46,005 nucleotides of DNA from Gemmobacter sp. (lineage in GTDB: Bacteria > Pseudomonadota > Alphaproteobacteria > Rhodobacterales > Rhodobacteraceae), in NCBI GenBank assembly GCA_030683915.1, contig JAUXPG010000315.1:1-46005 (forward strand), written 5' to 3'. Shown here one piece after another: positions 44,606 through 46,005 of this stretch (positions within the stretch are counted from its first letter, which is position 1; each line of letters starts with the position of its first letter). The position numbers and the translations under genes were made by a program. A model generated the notes under the pieces. The model saw only the letters and a program-made list of their open reading frames with translations, had not been told where the DNA came from and did no database searches.

Positions 44606-45307
44606 TCACACCAGCATTCTGGCCTTGGCCAGCATGACCGCATGTGTGCGGTTGGCCGCGCCCAGCTTCGAGAACACCGAGCGCATGTACATCTTGATGG
44701 TGACTTCGCTGACGCCGAGCGCCCAGGCGATTTCCTTGTTGGTCTTGCCGTCGGCCACGAACCGCAGCATGCGCACTTCTTTGGGGCTCAGTTGACTCTG
44801 GCCGTCCGGTCCGTGGTCAAGGGCGCCGACATCGCCCTGCGCCTGCAGTAAGGACATCGGCAGAAACATCTGCCCCGACTGCACCAGATGCAGTGCCGCC
44901 GTCAGGGACCGCAGCGGCATGGTCTTGGGCACATAGCCACGCACGCCCAGCTTGAACGCTTGAAACACGAAGTCATTGCTCGCATTGCCCGAGAACAGGA
45001 TGACCTTGAGATCAGGATAGGCCGAGAGGATTTTTTGCACGGACTCAAGTCCTGCCATCCCGGGCATGAACACGTCCAACAAGAGCATCTCGACGGACTC
45101 TGCGTCGTGGAGGGTGGACATGACCGATGCAAAGTCCCGCGCACTCAGAACCTTGAAACCACCTGAGAGGGCAAGGTGCTGCGATACGGCGTCGCAGATC
45201 ATGTCGTGATCATCGGCGATCAGGATCGTGGCGGGTAGCTGCGAAGTCAAATGGGTCACCAAAGGGGCTGCCGCCACCTTCCTATTGATAATGCACCGGT
45301 CGTGCAT
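44606..45307 (-). CDS. NarL/FixJ-type response regulator (receiver + LuxR HTH)
   Basis: TILIADDHDMICDAVSQHLAL..MLLLDVFMPGMAGLE..LSPKEVRMLRFVADGKTNKEIAWALGVSEVTIKMYMRSVFSKL. Confidence 0.94.
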   Translation of the reverse strand: MHDRCIINRKVAAAPLVTHLTSQLPATILIADDHDMICDAVSQHLALSGGFKVLSARDFASVMSTLHDAESVEMLLLDVFMPGMAGLESVQKILSAYPDLKVILFSGNASNDFVFQAFKLGVRGYVPKTMPLRSLTAALHLVQSGQMFLPMSLLQAQGDVGALDHGPDGQSQLSPKEVRMLRFVADGKTNKEIAWALGVSEVTIKMYMRSVFSKLGAANRTHAVMLAKARMLV

Positions 45308-45590
45308 CTGTCGAAGGGGGGGGCGTGATGCGAGGTTTGTTACCAGAACCCTTCTAGGGGTAAGTCAGATGATGAGAAACGACGCATGCGGCTAATTATA
45401 TATCTTTAGTTAATACAATCGGTTGATCCGATCTGTGGGTCTGGTCCCCGTGCTGACCGTGGCATTGCAAGGGACGTGCAGTCGCCCGCATCCGCATATC
45501 CTTTTGGCATCCCAGCCGTCTCTTTTTCGTCCATGTGGGCGCCACCTGCTCCGGGCTACTACAGGGTGAGATACATTGGGAGCGAGCCGG

Positions 45591-45827
45591 ATGAACCAGA
45601 GCAGCGACGACCAATTTCTGGAGCATATGTTCGGCAGTTTTGGCGAAGAAAACCGCAAGACGGATGTGTGCGACGACATCTGCGGCGGCTGGCTGCGTTT
45701 CGGAGAGGTCTTTGTCAATCGCCTCACGGGAGAGGTGCAAGTTCCCGTCGGCGCCGGGCTAAGCCAGGCATCCTTGGCATTCTGGCAGGCCGTGCAGAAG
45801 CAGTCGGCCGGAGTGCAGGCCTGTTGA
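45591..45827 (+). CDS. Small hypothetical protein (78 aa), C-terminus possibly set by IS insertion
   Basis: MNQSSDDQFLEHMFGSFGEENRKTDVCDDICGGWLRFGEVFVNRLTGEV; stop TGA coincides with the start of IS21-like terminal repeats. Confidence 0.4.
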   Translation: MNQSSDDQFLEHMFGSFGEENRKTDVCDDICGGWLRFGEVFVNRLTGEVQVPVGAGLSQASLAFWQAVQKQSAGVQAC

Positions 45828-46005
45828 TTTTCACCCAGAACTGAGCCGGTTTTTTCACCGAGATGTGAGCCACCTCTGATTATGGATTTTGGTTCATGCT
45901 GGGGTCAAGGGTGGGTTTGTCTCCTTCTTTTTTCGGGCTGCGGCGGCTGAGCTTGCCTTGAAGCGGAAGCTGTCGTTTCCGGTTTCCAGGATGTGACAGC
46001 GGTGG
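45825..46005. mobile_element. End of an IS21-family element (continues beyond the right edge)
   Basis: Two direct terminal repeats ttttcacccagaactgagccggt / ttttcaccgagatgtgagccacc followed by the 3' end of istB on the minus strand. Confidence 0.8.
45894..46005 (-). CDS. istB: IstB-like helper ATPase, C-terminal fragment
   Basis: Hand translation ..HRCHILETGNDSFRFKASSAAARKKKETNPPLTPA*, typical IstB C-terminus. Confidence 0.78.
   Translation of the reverse strand, partial: HRCHILETGNDSFRFKASSAAAARKKKETNPPLTPA

Noticed and set aside
1-46005. tRNA, rRNA or CRISPR loci
   Set aside because: No cloverleaf-like CCA-ended genes, rRNA-like segments or repeat-spacer arrays noticed; a tRNAscan/Infernal run would be needed to exclude fully.

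Overview
The window is high-GC alphaproteobacterial (Rhodobacterales-like) DNA. It looks like part of an extrachromosomal replicon that combines a plasmid backbone with a surface-polysaccharide cluster. Backbone: a RepA-type initiator (40463-41479), three tandem 22-bp iteron-like repeats and a perfect DnaA box just upstream, ParA/ParB, and a candidate 16-bp parS palindrome between parA and parB with two more copies elsewhere. Polysaccharide genes: rmlCBDA (dTDP-rhamnose), phosphomannomutase and manC (GDP-mannose), ugd, glf (galactofuranose), several glycosyltransferases, a KpsMTE-like export system split across a divergent promoter, a parallel beta-helix protein, a GSCFA protein, and five intact sulfotransferase-like genes plus one unlisted remnant. 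Two RTX proteins share a near-identical C-terminus. Mobile DNA: a complete IS200/IS605-type element (tnpA+tnpB) exactly between the PMM stop and manC start, and the end of an IS21-family element (partial istB) at the right edge. The overall content resembles the rhamnose-operon biofilm plasmids with RepA replicons described in roseobacters. Less expected structure: a dispersed ~27-bp stem-loop repeat found four times (three inside genes), a 1-nt frameshift in a glycosyltransferase, two convergent truncated genes at 8.4-9.2 kb, and a 50-aa sulfotransferase fragment. All calls come from reading motifs by eye; no database searches were run.
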